Positions 49,509-60,468 of a stretch of 64,000 nt of DNA are shown piece by piece. How positions within the stretch are numbered: the first letter of the stretch is position 1; each line of letters begins with the position of its first letter. A model generated the notes under the pieces. That model had not been told where the DNA came from. It ran no database searches and saw only the letters and a list, made by a program, of their open reading frames with translations. The position numbers were made by a program, and so were the translations under genes. Origin of the DNA: Sorangium aterium (GTDB lineage: Bacteria > Myxococcota_A > Polyangia > Polyangiales > Polyangiaceae); NCBI RefSeq assembly GCF_028368935.1, contig NZ_JAQNDK010000001.1:1178001-1242000 (forward strand), given 5' to 3'.

Positions 49509-51326
49509 ATGAACACGCGCCCCCTCTTCTATCGAATCCTCACCGCGGCGACGATCCTCTCGGGCTGCGCCTATGACGAGCTCACGACGGAGAGCGTCGA
49601 GAGCGTGAGTGAAGCCTACCGTGTGAACGACGCCGCCCTGGCCTGCGGGACGCCGAACACCAACCTCGGCGAAGACCTGAATACGAGCGGAGCGAACGCC
49701 GAGCTCCAGGAGTGGACGGACAGCCTCCAGGCCATGCCGAGCTCGGCCACCAAGACCGACCTCTTGAACCGGCTGCTGACGAACATCCAGGGGCCGGCGA
49801 CGGCGTTCCCCGACGCCGCGGCCCGGGAGACGTTCCTGCGCAACGTGCGCGCGCCGCTGCCCATGAGCCTGCCCTACGGCCCCCAGAGCACAGGGAACCA
49901 GGTCAGCCTGGGGCAGGGCTGGATCTACGGCGGCGGCGGCAGCCACCGGGGCCTGGACATCGGGCGCGCCGCCTCGGGCTCGGAGGATCCGAGCTTCGAT
50001 GTCCTGGCCGTGGCGGACGGCAGGGTCATCGGCGTGTACTTCGACGGACCTCCCGGCGGCGGCGGCAACACCGTCATCATCGAGCACACGGGCGAGAACG
50101 GGAAGAAGATCTACTCGCTTTACATGCACCTGCGGAACGGAGCGACGAACGACGCAAGCGCCGTGAAGAACATCAGCTGCGGCGCCTCGGTGGCGTGCCA
50201 GCGCTATCAGCTGGCCGCGAACAAGTCTCCCCTGGCGAAATGGTGGGGCAAGGAGTCGGACACGATCCCCGTGAAGCCCGGCCAGCTCGTCAAGCGGGGG
50301 ACCAAGATCGCGCGGGCGGGGAGCAGCATGACGGTCATGGACACCCTGGACGCGAACGGCGTCTCCTCGGCCGACTGGGGCAACATGCACTTGCACGTCT
50401 ACATCGCCGTCCCCAAGGGCACCACGGCGCCGAACGACAAGATCGCGGTAGAAGTGGACGCCTTCGGCGCGTACCAGAAGGCCAACGGCTGCTATGTCGA
50501 GGATCCGCTCACGGAGACCGATCAGCCGACGTACTACTCGCGGCTGTTCGCGCCGTTCCTGCCCGACTTCCACGACCTCGGCTGGAAGCCGTTCACCGAC
50601 TACCCGGATTACCTGAGCGGGATGGGCTATGCCCCGGCGACGCTCAGCTTCTACAACGAGGGCGGCTTCAAGGTGACGGGCTCCTACCAGCACTCGACGA
50701 CCGGCTTTTTCCTGCAGGTCGGCGTCGGCGGCTCCAAGATCGCCGAGAACGACGGCGCGAACGAGGCGTGGGTGCCGCGCGAGACCCGGATCCGGATCGA
50801 CGGCAGCGGAAGCCCCGTCTACGACTTCACCGCCACGCCCAGGCAGTCCGGCGAGCAGACGGCGTTCTGGCACCAGCTCACCCAGGCCCAGCTCGACAGC
50901 CTGTACAACGTCTATGTCGTCAATGGCGGCTATGGCATCGGCGACTTCTTCCCGTACCGCGTGGCCGGCGTGCAGTACTATGCGGTGCTGTTCACGACGA
51001 GCGCGAGCACATCGAACTGGCTGACGTACGGCCGGTCGGCGGCGCTGGTCCAGAGCGACATCGCGGGCATCCCCGCGGGCCTGCAGGTCGGCCAGGTGGT
51101 CGCCGACACCACGTGGAGCCCGGCGAAGTTCAGCATGCTCGCGGTCCCCGCCGCGGGCTGCGCGCCGCACGCGTACGTCGACACGTCGACCCTGGTATAC
51201 CCGGTGTACGCCGCCCAGGAGGCCTCGCTCGGGTACAAGCTGCAAAGCGTGCAGGTGTACAGCGGCGGCTCCAGGTTCAACGCGGTGTTCGGGAAGGCGT
51301 CGGGCGCCTGCCACGCGCACCCCTGA
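49509..51326 (+). CDS. M23-family metallopeptidase lipoprotein with PGH-type repeats
   Basis: 605-residue exported protein. ILSGC forms a lipobox with C20. The peptidase domain has SHRGLDIG (H146 and D150) and GNMHLHVYIA (H294, H296), the zinc ligands of the LytM/LAS fold. A large C-terminal part from about 335 has repeated units of the polyglycine-hydrolase-like type, such as GMGYAPATLSFYNEGGFKVTGSYQ and LYNVYVVNGGYGIGDFFPYRVAGVQYYAVLF. It likely cuts peptidoglycan cross-links of prey or self; predation is an inference. The start is ATG 49509; GTG 49491 would add six residues. Confidence 0.85.
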   Translation: MNTRPLFYRILTAATILSGCAYDELTTESVESVSEAYRVNDAALACGTPNTNLGEDLNTSGANAELQEWTDSLQAMPSSATKTDLLNRLLTNIQGPATAFPDAAARETFLRNVRAPLPMSLPYGPQSTGNQVSLGQGWIYGGGGSHRGLDIGRAASGSEDPSFDVLAVADGRVIGVYFDGPPGGGGNTVIIEHTGENGKKIYSLYMHLRNGATNDASAVKNISCGASVACQRYQLAANKSPLAKWWGKESDTIPVKPGQLVKRGTKIARAGSSMTVMDTLDANGVSSADWGNMHLHVYIAVPKGTTAPNDKIAVEVDAFGAYQKANGCYVEDPLTETDQPTYYSRLFAPFLPDFHDLGWKPFTDYPDYLSGMGYAPATLSFYNEGGFKVTGSYQHSTTGFFLQVGVGGSKIAENDGANEAWVPRETRIRIDGSGSPVYDFTATPRQSGEQTAFWHQLTQAQLDSLYNVYVVNGGYGIGDFFPYRVAGVQYYAVLFTTSASTSNWLTYGRSAALVQSDIAGIPAGLQVGQVVADTTWSPAKFSMLAVPAAGCAPHAYVDTSTLVYPVYAAQEASLGYKLQSVQVYSGGSRFNAVFGKASGACHAHP

Positions 51327-51359
51327 CGGCGGCAAGGGGCAACAGATCCGCCGCCGTCA
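51324..51359. terminator. 10-bp inverted repeat between convergent genes
   Basis: TGACGGCGGC (51324-51333) and GCCGCCGTCA (51350-51359) are perfect complements with a 16-nt loop. The TGA stop of the peptidase gene is the first arm's start. It lies between convergent genes and may terminate both. Confidence 0.55.
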
Positions 51360-51389
51360 CGGTCGAGCGGCATAGGGAAGGTCGCTCGA

Positions 51390-52001
51390 TCAAAACCGAC
51401 CGACGAGGCCGAGGCCGGCGCTGCTCGGGCCGAGCGCCACCGGCGCCGGGAGCACGAACGGCTGGCTGACGTCGTCGCGGACCAGCACACTTCGCGGCAC
51501 GAGGAGACCCGGGACGAGCAGGGCGGCTCCCGTGATCTGGACGAGCCCGTCGAGGACGAGCGCCATGGTCTCGAGGTCGTCCTGCCGGGTCGTGGCCAGC
51601 GTGATGAAGGGGCCCGCGCACGGCACGAACAGCGCCGCATACCCCGGGGATCCACGGTACACCGCGTCGCCGCCGCCGATCGCGGTGAACAGGTAGACGG
51701 TTCCGAAGACGATCGCGCCGCTGATCAAGAGCCCCTTCCGGACGCGCGTCTCCGGATGATAGCCGGGCAGCACCGGCTCGCCCTCCCTCCAGGGGAGCAC
51801 CTTCGGGCCCACCGCGGGCAGGGCGCCGTGGAAGCCCGGAGGCGGAGGAGCCTGCGGCGCAGGCAGGGATTGTGTCTGCATGGCCGGCGCAGCAGGCGGT
51901 GCGCCGTCGTCCGCGCGCGCCTGCCCGGAGCCGGAGGCAGAGACAACGACCCCGGTCGCGACAGCGAGCGACCATCGTTCAAGCGATCGTCGATTCCACA
52001 T
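51390..52001 (-). CDS. exported hypothetical protein
   Basis: 203 residues with a signal peptide (RRSLERWSLAVATGVVVSASGSGQARA), a Pro/Gln-rich stretch and two hydrophobic segments (KGLLISGAIVFGTVYLFTAIGGG and LVLDGLVQITGAALLVPGLLV). The last residues GLGLVGRF end in Phe, as many outer-membrane proteins do, but a barrel is not evident. No family recognised. The start is ATG 52001. Confidence 0.65.
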   Translation of the reverse strand: MWNRRSLERWSLAVATGVVVSASGSGQARADDGAPPAAPAMQTQSLPAPQAPPPPGFHGALPAVGPKVLPWREGEPVLPGYHPETRVRKGLLISGAIVFGTVYLFTAIGGGDAVYRGSPGYAALFVPCAGPFITLATTRQDDLETMALVLDGLVQITGAALLVPGLLVPRSVLVRDDVSQPFVLPAPVALGPSSAGLGLVGRF

Positions 52002-52190
52002 GTCAATCCACCCTCGCTCGCGCTCTCGCATGCGCCGTGACCTCGCGCCCGGAGCGAGCGACAGACGAGGATACACGAGGAGGCTTTGATCGTAGTCTTA
52101 ACATTCACACTGGCATCCGCGCCCCGCGCCCCGCGCGTCGCAGCACGAGTGTGCGCGCACGCACATGCACCGTCCATGTCCGTCGCGCCG

Positions 52191-52451
52191 CTACGCACCG
52201 GTGGAGCGCGCGATCTCACCCTTCGCGATCGCGTGCAGGCAGGCCGGCACCGCCCGCGCCCCGCTCACGCGCAGGCGCGCGACCATCTGCTCGGTGAGCT
52301 TCTGCCAGCCCGGGAGCCCCGCGGCGGCAGAGACGCCGGCCCCCGCGAACACGACGAGCTGCCCGCTCTCGTAGGCCTTGCGGAGGTCCTGGAGCGCCGG
52401 GTCGATCGGCACGTCGATATCGCTGCTCGCTCGATCCGCAGCCATCGTCAT
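52191..52451 (-). pseudogene. truncated SIR2-domain protein
   Basis: 86 residues with the SIR2_2-type NAD-binding start: LRKAYESGQLVVFAGAGVSAAAGLPGW (GAGVSAAAGLPGW at about 36-48) followed by QKLTEQMVARL. SIR2 domains normally continue for 200 or more residues; here the ORF stops after VPACLHAIAKGEIARSTGA. Either an internal deletion has joined a head to a tail, or only the head remains. The start is ATG 52451 or ATG 52445. Probably a decayed NAD-hydrolysing defence or housekeeping gene. Confidence 0.6.
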
Positions 52452-52610
52452 CGACACTGCGCTACATCTTTGTCGAGCCAGCCGGCATCGCTGTGCTCCG
52501 CCCGTTGCGCGCCGGACGAGCGCGGGACGAGCGCCAGCAGCCGCTGCAAGATCACAACGATGCGCGACACGCCTGGCCGCCTCGTATCGCGGCGCTGGAC
52601 AGGCGCGCGA

Positions 52611-52787
52611 ATGTTCGCTAGGCTGCACCTCGATGTCCGTCCCTCGCGCGCGCTCCCTACGCCCCTGCCTAGGCCTACGGCCCGGGGGCCTTTGCGCGCG
52701 CTGCTGACGACGTCGCTCCTCGCAGTACGGCCCCCGTCGGTTTTCTTGGTCCCGATGGGGGTCCCCCGCATCGTCGTCGTGTCGTGA
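52611..52787 (+). promoter_or_regulatory. leuA leader ORF with alternative hairpins (possible attenuator)
   Basis: An ORF from ATG 52611 to TGA 52787 ends MGVPRIVVVS, so Ile and Val codons cluster just before its stop, 35 nt upstream of leuA. Its segment CGATGGGGGTC (52753-52763) can pair either with the adjacent CCCCGCATCG (52764-52773) or with GACTCCCATCG (52789-52799; 11 bp with one G-U). The two pairings exclude each other, as in ribosome-mediated attenuation. A T-run is missing, so the mechanism is uncertain. The true peptide could be a shorter one from ATG 52755. Confidence 0.4.
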
Positions 52788-52803
52788 CGACTCCCATCGC
52801 TAG

Positions 52804-54513
<1,710 letters not shown>

Positions 54514-54921
54514 GCTGGCGCGCGGTCGCTCGACGCGCTCAACGCGCTCGACCCCACCGGAGGCGCCCGCGCAGCAGGACGAAGCGTCTGGACGTGGGCG
54601 CGCACGGTGCTACCCTCGCGCGCCGACGGCGGAGCTCCTCCGGCGGGTCCCGCTGCGCGGCCACGGACCGCAGATGCGGGAACCAGCAGGGGCGACGTTG
54701 CAGACGCCACGTTCCCCTATGATGCCTTCGCCCCCCACGCCGCATCCCGAGCTCGCGCTGCACCCCGAGCTGCCTGTGGCGACGCACCTCCGGTGCCTCA
54801 CGCCGGCGCGCGAGCGGCGGCGCATGGGCGGGGTGCGTCCCCACGATGCCGAGCGTATCCGTCGAGCGCTGGAAGCAGGACTGGCTGCGCTGGAACACAA
54901 CGAGACAATCAAGGTGAGTGA
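54514..54921. other. region between leuA and GH43 gene
   Basis: About 400 nt. The only candidate gene is the small ORF listed at 54674-54925. No terminator-like hairpin was clear after leuA. If the small ORF is not real, this is non-coding. Confidence 0.35.
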
Positions 54922-54925
54922 ATGA
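54674..54925 (+). CDS. possible small ORF coupled to GH43 gene
   Basis: 83 codons. From MMPSPPTPHPELALHPELPVATHLRCLTPARERRRMGG onward GC3 is high, and the end is a basic/helical segment AERIRRALEAGLAALEHNETIKVSE. Its TGA overlaps ATG 54922 of the GH43 gene (ATGA), which argues for coupled translation. No family recognised; it could be a chance frame. Confidence 0.35.
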   Translation: MREPAGATLQTPRSPMMPSPPTPHPELALHPELPVATHLRCLTPARERRRMGGVRPHDAERIRRALEAGLAALEHNETIKVSE

Positions 54926-56493
54926 GCAAGGTTGAAAATCCGGCACTGAGAGGGTTCAACCCCGATCCGTCGATCGTGCGCGTGGGGGACGACTACTACA
55001 TCGCGACCTCGACGTTCGAGTGGTTCCCGGGCGTCCAGATCTCCCATTCGAAAGACCTCGTCAACTGGCGGGTGGTCGCGCGGCCGCTGGAGCGGTACTC
55101 GCAGCTGGACATGCGCGGCAACCCGAACTCCGGCGGGATCTGGGCGCCGTGCCTGACCTACGCAGACGGCTTGTTTCACCTCATTTACACCAACTCGCGA
55201 CGCTGGGCGGGGGCGTTCAAGGACGTATACAACTACCTGGTCACCGCGCCTTCCATCACCGGTCCGTGGTCGGAGCCCATCTACCTGAACAGCTCGGGGT
55301 TCGATCCTTCGCTGTTCCACGACGACGACGGCCGCAAGTGGCTCGTGAACATGGTGTGGGATCACCGGCCGGGCAACAACGCGTTCGGTGGGATCTTGCT
55401 CCAGGAGTACAGCCCCAAGGAGCAGAAGCTCGTGGGTCCGGTGGAGAACATCTTCCGAGGCACCGCGCTGGGGCTCGTGGAGGGGCCGCACCTCTACAAG
55501 CGAGATGGCTACTACTACCTGCTGACCGCGGAGGGGGGCACGTTCATCACGCACGCCGCGACGGTCGCGCGCTCTCGCTCGATTCACGGCCCCTACGAGG
55601 TCATGCCGAACAATCCGCTCATCTCCAGCGCGTCCCGCCCCGATGTGCGGCTCCAGAGCGCCGGCCACGGTAGCTTCGTGGAGAACAAGGACGGCTCGTG
55701 GGCGTTCGCGCACCTGTGCCGTCGGCCGTTGCAGAATGGCCGGTCGACGCTGGGGCGTGAGACGGCGCTCCAGGGCATCACCTGGGTCGAGGGGTGGCCT
55801 CGGCTGACCTCGGGCGGGCAGGTTCCGCTGGACGTTTACGAGGGGCCGAACCTGGCTCGCCACGAGTGGCCGAAGACGCCCGAGCGCGACGACTTCGATA
55901 AGCCCACGCTGGGCATCGAGTGGCAGTCGCCGCGCGTGCTGCCGGCAGACGTGAGCAGCCTCGCCGCCCGACCCGGGTACCTGCGCCTGATTGGACGCGA
56001 GAGCATCACGTCGAACTTCGAGCAGAGCCTCGTCGCGCGGCGCCAGCAGGCCAAACATGTGCAAGCGACGACGTGCATGCAATTCGCCCCTCAGCACTTC
56101 CAGCAGATGGCGGGCATCGTCGCGTTCTACAGCACGGACTCGTTCTACTACCTCTACGTCTCACGGGCGGACCACGCCGAGAAGGCCCTGGCGCTCATGA
56201 AGTGCGAGCGGGGGAACCTGACGTTCCCGATCGAGAAGGAGTACGTGCTGGACGGGGCGGAGAACATCTTCCTGCGGCTCGAGATCAAGGACGATCGGAT
56301 ATCGTTCTTCTACTCCCGGGATGGCGTCACCTTCCACGCGGTGGGGTGGGAGCACGACGCGTCCATCCTGTCGGACGAACACGCGGTGCCCTGTGGGTTC
56401 ACGGGCAATTTCGTCGGGATGGCGTGCCAGGACCTGGCCGGCACACGCCTGCACGCGGACTTCGACTGGTTCGACTACCGCGAGATCGGTTGA
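54922..56493 (+). CDS. glycoside hydrolase family 43 (beta-xylosidase type)
   Basis: 523-residue GH43 enzyme with the five-blade propeller followed by the C-terminal beta-sandwich (about 325-520), the layout of GH43_11/12 beta-xylosidases. The catalytic trio is in place: D15 in GFNPDPSI, D128 in GFDPSLFHD and E187 in LVEGPH. There is no signal peptide, so it is probably cytosolic and acts on imported xylo-oligosaccharides. ATG 54922 overlaps the small upstream ORF. The neighbouring TonB receptor on the other strand and the esterase lipoprotein at 32968 fit polysaccharide use, but no operon links them. Confidence 0.92.
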   Translation: MSKVENPALRGFNPDPSIVRVGDDYYIATSTFEWFPGVQISHSKDLVNWRVVARPLERYSQLDMRGNPNSGGIWAPCLTYADGLFHLIYTNSRRWAGAFKDVYNYLVTAPSITGPWSEPIYLNSSGFDPSLFHDDDGRKWLVNMVWDHRPGNNAFGGILLQEYSPKEQKLVGPVENIFRGTALGLVEGPHLYKRDGYYYLLTAEGGTFITHAATVARSRSIHGPYEVMPNNPLISSASRPDVRLQSAGHGSFVENKDGSWAFAHLCRRPLQNGRSTLGRETALQGITWVEGWPRLTSGGQVPLDVYEGPNLARHEWPKTPERDDFDKPTLGIEWQSPRVLPADVSSLAARPGYLRLIGRESITSNFEQSLVARRQQAKHVQATTCMQFAPQHFQQMAGIVAFYSTDSFYYLYVSRADHAEKALALMKCERGNLTFPIEKEYVLDGAENIFLRLEIKDDRISFFYSRDGVTFHAVGWEHDASILSDEHAVPCGFTGNFVGMACQDLAGTRLHADFDWFDYREIG

Positions 56494-56581
56494 CGCCCGA
56501 ACAGGAAGACGGCAGCAGCCTCGCGCTGGGCTGACGGCTGATCCCGTATCCCACGAACCTGCACCCCGCTCCCGCAGCCGG

Positions 56582-58777
56582 CTAATAGGCCGGCTCCGGC
56601 TCGCGCTCCTTGCCGCGGAGGTGGATCTGGAGCGTCAGCATCCACGCGATCGGCGCCGCGACGAGCACGTGCGGCGACGGCAGCGAGGGCGCGCTGTCCT
56701 TCACGAAGCTCGAGGCGTAGACGTACTGCGCGTCGTAATACGGAAGGCCCAGGAGGTTCGTGCCGTTCAGGGCGAGCTCCATGCCGCGCCACCCGACCGC
56801 GGCGACGGCATCGAGGCTGACCGCGTCCTTGCCGTCCCGCCCGCCCGGGAGGGAGCGACCCGCCATGCCCTCGACGCCGGCGCCCACGCGGACGGTCACC
56901 TCCTTGCCAGAGAGCCGGCCGACCACCCCCGAGGCGAAGACGTCGTCGCGCAGGACGAACGCCGGCGCATAGGGCACCGGGTCGCCCTCCGCGAAGCGCG
57001 CGTCGGAGCCGGTGAAGCGAGCGTGGGTGTACGTGCCGCTCAGGTGCGCGCCGAACGGGCCGGAGCGCGCGCTCATCACGACCTGCGCGCCGGCGCGCAC
57101 CGACGGCGGGGCCTCGATGTTCTGCCGCGACGCCGCGTCGAACACGCGGTCATTGCCGAGCCACGAGCCGAACCCCACCGCCGAGCCCTGGAAGGTCTTG
57201 CCCTCCTTGAGCCGGACGCCGGCCTCGACGCTGCGCACCTTGGTGAACGGCACGCGCTCGCCCTCGTCGAGGTCGCGCGCCTGCGGGGAACGGAACCCCT
57301 CGCCGTAGCTCGCCACGAGGTGCACGCCGCCGCTGACCGCGATGTCGGCCATGGCCTTGCTCGACACGACGAAGCCCTGCGCGGTGCGCTCGAGCCCGGC
57401 GTTGCTGGTGCGATCCTGCACGCTGTACGAGAGCGAGTCGAGGCGCGCGCCGCCACGGACGACCACGCGCCGGATCGGGTAGAGCGAGAGATCGGCATAC
57501 GCGGCCACGTTCGTGGCGTCGATCGTCGCGTCGACGAGCGCGGCGTTCTTCGTGCCGTCCTCGAACAGGCGGGTGTCGGTCTGGTCGACCGAGTCCACGC
57601 GCGCGTAGGCGCCCATCTCGATGGAATCGCGCTTCGACGTGATCTCGACGCCATGGCGGTAAAGCACCGTGAGGCCGAAGGTCGAGGCGTCGTTCACCAT
57701 CTCGCTGTCGTCGCTCTCGACGATCGGCTCGCCGGCGAGCTGGTCGAGCGCGTACCCGGTGAGGTTCTGGTGAAACGTCGTCTTGGTCTTTCCCGCGAAG
57801 CCGCCGATGCCCATCGTGCCCTCGCCGAGGCTCCACAGGACATCGGATCCTACGAGCGCCTGCGATGTCCGATCGCGGCCGAGCGGCCGCTGCGCCGCGT
57901 AGGGGTAGGCGCCCCGCTCCACGGGGCCCTGCGGCAGGTAGCCGGGAAAGTCGAAGCGCGCCGATCCGATGGCCACCGTCGCGCGGAACTGGACCTGGTT
58001 GGTGCCCCCGCCGAGCTGCCCGACGAAGGAGCTGCGCTCGCCGCCGCGCGCGCCGCCCGGCCCGTCCATGGCGTCGGTCTCGAAGGCCGCGAACGTGTCC
58101 ATCATCTCGTCGTGCTCGGGCGCAAACGCGATGAGGAGACGCCTCGTCCCGAACGAGCCGACTCCCCCCTTCAGCCAGAAGCCCGGCGCCTCCAGGCCGA
58201 GATCCATGTGGAGCGAGCCGGCGACGCCGAAGTCGCCTTGCCTCGGATCGTGAGGGCCGCTGGCGATCCGGATCGACCGGACCACCTCCGGCATGATGAG
58301 GCGCATGTCGGCATAACCAGGAGCACGGATGTGCGAGACCTGGTTCATCGGGATGTTGCCGGCGAAGATCTCGACGTCCTGACCGGAGGTGCCGTCGAAG
58401 CCGCGCAGCGACAGGTGCGGCGCGCGACCGGGCAGGCCGCGATCGCTCACGAAGACGCCCGGGAGGACCCGCAGCACGTCGGCGCCCGAGCCGTGCGGCG
58501 CCGCGGCGAGGACCTGCGCGTCCGCCTCGACGTCGGAGGCGCTCCGGGCCGGCGGCTTCGCCCGCACCCTCACCTCGATGGGCTCGTCCTTGGGGGCGCA
58601 AGCGTCGATCTCGGCCTGGGTCGCCGCCTCGCGGACGCACCGCTCGTAGCCGTCGGCGCGGGCCACCGCCGGCCATGACGAGGCACAAAGGAGCGGGACG
58701 GCGGCGGCCAGCGGTCCTGCCGGCCCGAGCCGCCGTGATGGCCATCCCCTCGAGCCCCGTCCCCGGCGGTGCCTCAT
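56582..58777 (-). CDS. TonB-dependent outer-membrane receptor
   Basis: 731-residue receptor. N-terminal signal (LAAAVPLLCASSWPAVARA), a short CVREAATQAEIDAC segment, then the plug (VLAAAPHGSGADVLRVLPGVFVSDRGLPGRAPHLSLRGFDGTSGQDVEIFAGNIPMNQ) with the usual LPGV...LRGF pattern. The long barrel follows, ending in an AWMLTLQIHLRGKE strand. A clear TonB box was not found; two cysteines near the mature start may form a disulfide. The start is ATG 58777; TATCAT ends 6 nt before it, in the leaderless geometry. The ligand is unknown; it stands next to GH43, so a sugar is possible. Confidence 0.88.
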   Translation of the reverse strand: MRHRRGRGSRGWPSRRLGPAGPLAAAVPLLCASSWPAVARADGYERCVREAATQAEIDACAPKDEPIEVRVRAKPPARSASDVEADAQVLAAAPHGSGADVLRVLPGVFVSDRGLPGRAPHLSLRGFDGTSGQDVEIFAGNIPMNQVSHIRAPGYADMRLIMPEVVRSIRIASGPHDPRQGDFGVAGSLHMDLGLEAPGFWLKGGVGSFGTRRLLIAFAPEHDEMMDTFAAFETDAMDGPGGARGGERSSFVGQLGGGTNQVQFRATVAIGSARFDFPGYLPQGPVERGAYPYAAQRPLGRDRTSQALVGSDVLWSLGEGTMGIGGFAGKTKTTFHQNLTGYALDQLAGEPIVESDDSEMVNDASTFGLTVLYRHGVEITSKRDSIEMGAYARVDSVDQTDTRLFEDGTKNAALVDATIDATNVAAYADLSLYPIRRVVVRGGARLDSLSYSVQDRTSNAGLERTAQGFVVSSKAMADIAVSGGVHLVASYGEGFRSPQARDLDEGERVPFTKVRSVEAGVRLKEGKTFQGSAVGFGSWLGNDRVFDAASRQNIEAPPSVRAGAQVVMSARSGPFGAHLSGTYTHARFTGSDARFAEGDPVPYAPAFVLRDDVFASGVVGRLSGKEVTVRVGAGVEGMAGRSLPGGRDGKDAVSLDAVAAVGWRGMELALNGTNLLGLPYYDAQYVYASSFVKDSAPSLPSPHVLVAAPIAWMLTLQIHLRGKEREPEPAY

Positions 58778-59218
58778 GAGGCGATGATACCGACGACGAG
58801 GGCGGAGCTTGGGAGGGAAACGCCCGTCGTAACCCTGCGCTCGCCCCGCCGCCGGAGGTGCGTCTCGAGCTCGAGGTCCCTGTTCAGGAGGCGCTTCCAG
58901 GAATGGCATCGCGTAGGCGAGGAGTATTTGTCAACCCACGCTGGGGCACGACAGATGCTCGTGGAGAGGAGAAGACAACCAAGGCCGATAGCGGTCCTTT
59001 GGCCTGGCCGCGCTCGTGGAGCCGCGGCAGTTTGAGGTTGTCGGGAAACCTGCCGTGCTGTAGCGTGTCGCCGTCGACGAGCAGGTTTTCGCCTCGTTTG
59101 GCAGACATCGCTCGTGCCATCGCGGGGCTGCGCTCACGCCGGTCCGTGTGTGACCATCGCCGTGGCCTCCAGGCCCACGGCGCGAGCCCGCCGTTGCCTG
59201 AACAAGGAGATAGCCCGG
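58778..59218. other. intergenic region with unassigned ORF fragments
   Basis: About 440 nt between divergent genes. Open frames on both strands overlap at 58884-59225, with a mixed signal such as AKRGENLLVDGDTLQHGRFPDNLKLPRL (minus). They match no family I know and may be a decayed gene. TTGACA occurs on the minus strand at 58933-58928 and could serve the TonB receptor, but with no good -10. Confidence 0.4.
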
Positions 59219-60379
59219 ATGACACGCAGGGTTCACCTTCGGATCGTTCTCATCGCTTCTTTCTTTCTCTTGCTCTCGTTCGCCGGGATTCGCCCGAGCG
59301 CCGCCCGGTCGAGCCTGCCCTACTGGACCGAGATTCCGCAGGGCGGCGCCATCCCCGACGCGATATGGGACGGCGCGAGCGCCTATCACCAGGGCCTCTT
59401 CTACATCTTCGGCGGATTGAACGGGACCTACCCGAATGACGAGCCCGTGGCCGATTTCAGCGCCTTCGACGTCGACACGCTCACCTGGTACGACCTCGGC
59501 CAGTACCCGGGCGGGCCGTCCGCCAGGGCCGAGTCGATGATGTGGTGCGTCGCCGAGGATGACGCGCTGATCGTCTCCGGCGGGAGAGGTCCTTTCCGGC
59601 GCGGGCTCGACCTCACGCACCAGGACACGTTCCGGTTCGATCCGGTGCATGGGTGGACGCAGATCTCGCAGAGCGCGGCCCAGATCGGGCGCGCCAACCG
59701 CTCCACGGAGGCGGTCGCCGTGCGGGAGAAGGGCAAGCACAAGACCGTCGCGTATGCCTTTTCGGGCTCGTCGTCGACGCTGCCGGCCTTCATCAACCGT
59801 CCGGACGGGCTCCAGCACGACCTGGTCCGCTACAAGAACGGCTGGAAGCAGGTCGCGACCGGCTCGCCCGGCCCGCGCGCTCGAGCCCATCACCCGCTCG
59901 TCTACGCCCAGGGCTGGAACGCCCTGCTGGTCTACGGCGGATACACGAACGACGCCGTGAACGGGACCGGCCTGTTCACGCCGGAGAACTACCTCGGCGA
60001 CCTCTGGATGTTCGACGTCGGCACGGAGACCTGGGATCAGCTCGTCTTCGACGAGGCCGGCGGACCGGGCCACCGCGACAACGCGAAGCTGATCGCCGAT
60101 GAGCACAACGACCGCATCTGGCTCTTCGGGGGAAGCCAGTTCGACGGTACCACCCTGTCCGATCTCTGGTACTTCGATCTCCACGCCGGGACCTGGACTC
60201 GCGTGGACACCGCGATGACGGGGCCGGCGCCGGCGCCGAGGTTCGGCCAGTTCTACTTCTCCCGCAAGACCGCCACGGCCTACGAGCTCTACATCTTCGG
60301 GGGAGCGACCGCGGAGTTCGCGCCGGTGCTGCTCAACGACATGTGGAGATTGACGATCCCCCTCGCCTGCGGCGGCTGA
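59219..60379 (+). CDS. secreted Kelch-repeat protein
   Basis: 386-residue protein with a signal peptide (VLIASFFLLLSFAGIRPSAA) and a beta-propeller of Kelch repeats. Each repeat has GG followed by Y/W strands, as in YHQGLFYIFGGLNGTYPNDEPVADF, NALLVYGGYTNDAVNG, DRIWLFGGSQFDGTTLSDLWYFD and YELYIFGGATAEFAPVLLNDMW. Five or six blades can be counted. No enzyme motif, so it is probably a surface-binding protein. The start is ATG 59219 with AAGGAG at 59204-59209. Confidence 0.86.
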   Translation: MTRRVHLRIVLIASFFLLLSFAGIRPSAARSSLPYWTEIPQGGAIPDAIWDGASAYHQGLFYIFGGLNGTYPNDEPVADFSAFDVDTLTWYDLGQYPGGPSARAESMMWCVAEDDALIVSGGRGPFRRGLDLTHQDTFRFDPVHGWTQISQSAAQIGRANRSTEAVAVREKGKHKTVAYAFSGSSSTLPAFINRPDGLQHDLVRYKNGWKQVATGSPGPRARAHHPLVYAQGWNALLVYGGYTNDAVNGTGLFTPENYLGDLWMFDVGTETWDQLVFDEAGGPGHRDNAKLIADEHNDRIWLFGGSQFDGTTLSDLWYFDLHAGTWTRVDTAMTGPAPAPRFGQFYFSRKTATAYELYIFGGATAEFAPVLLNDMWRLTIPLACGG

Positions 60380-60432
60380 TCGCGGGCGATCCCGGTGGGC
60401 TCGCTCGTGGACGAGCTGGCGGGCCAGCCGGA

Positions 60433-60461
60433 TTGACGGGCGTGTGGCGCGCGTTTATCCG
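60433..60461 (+). promoter_or_regulatory. sigma-gene promoter giving a leaderless transcript (predicted)
   Basis: TTGACG at 60433-60438, 17-nt spacer, TATCCG at 60456-60461, then 7 nt to ATG 60469. No Shine-Dalgarno is present in the 7-nt gap. Confidence 0.5.
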
Positions 60462-60468
60462 TGCGCTG

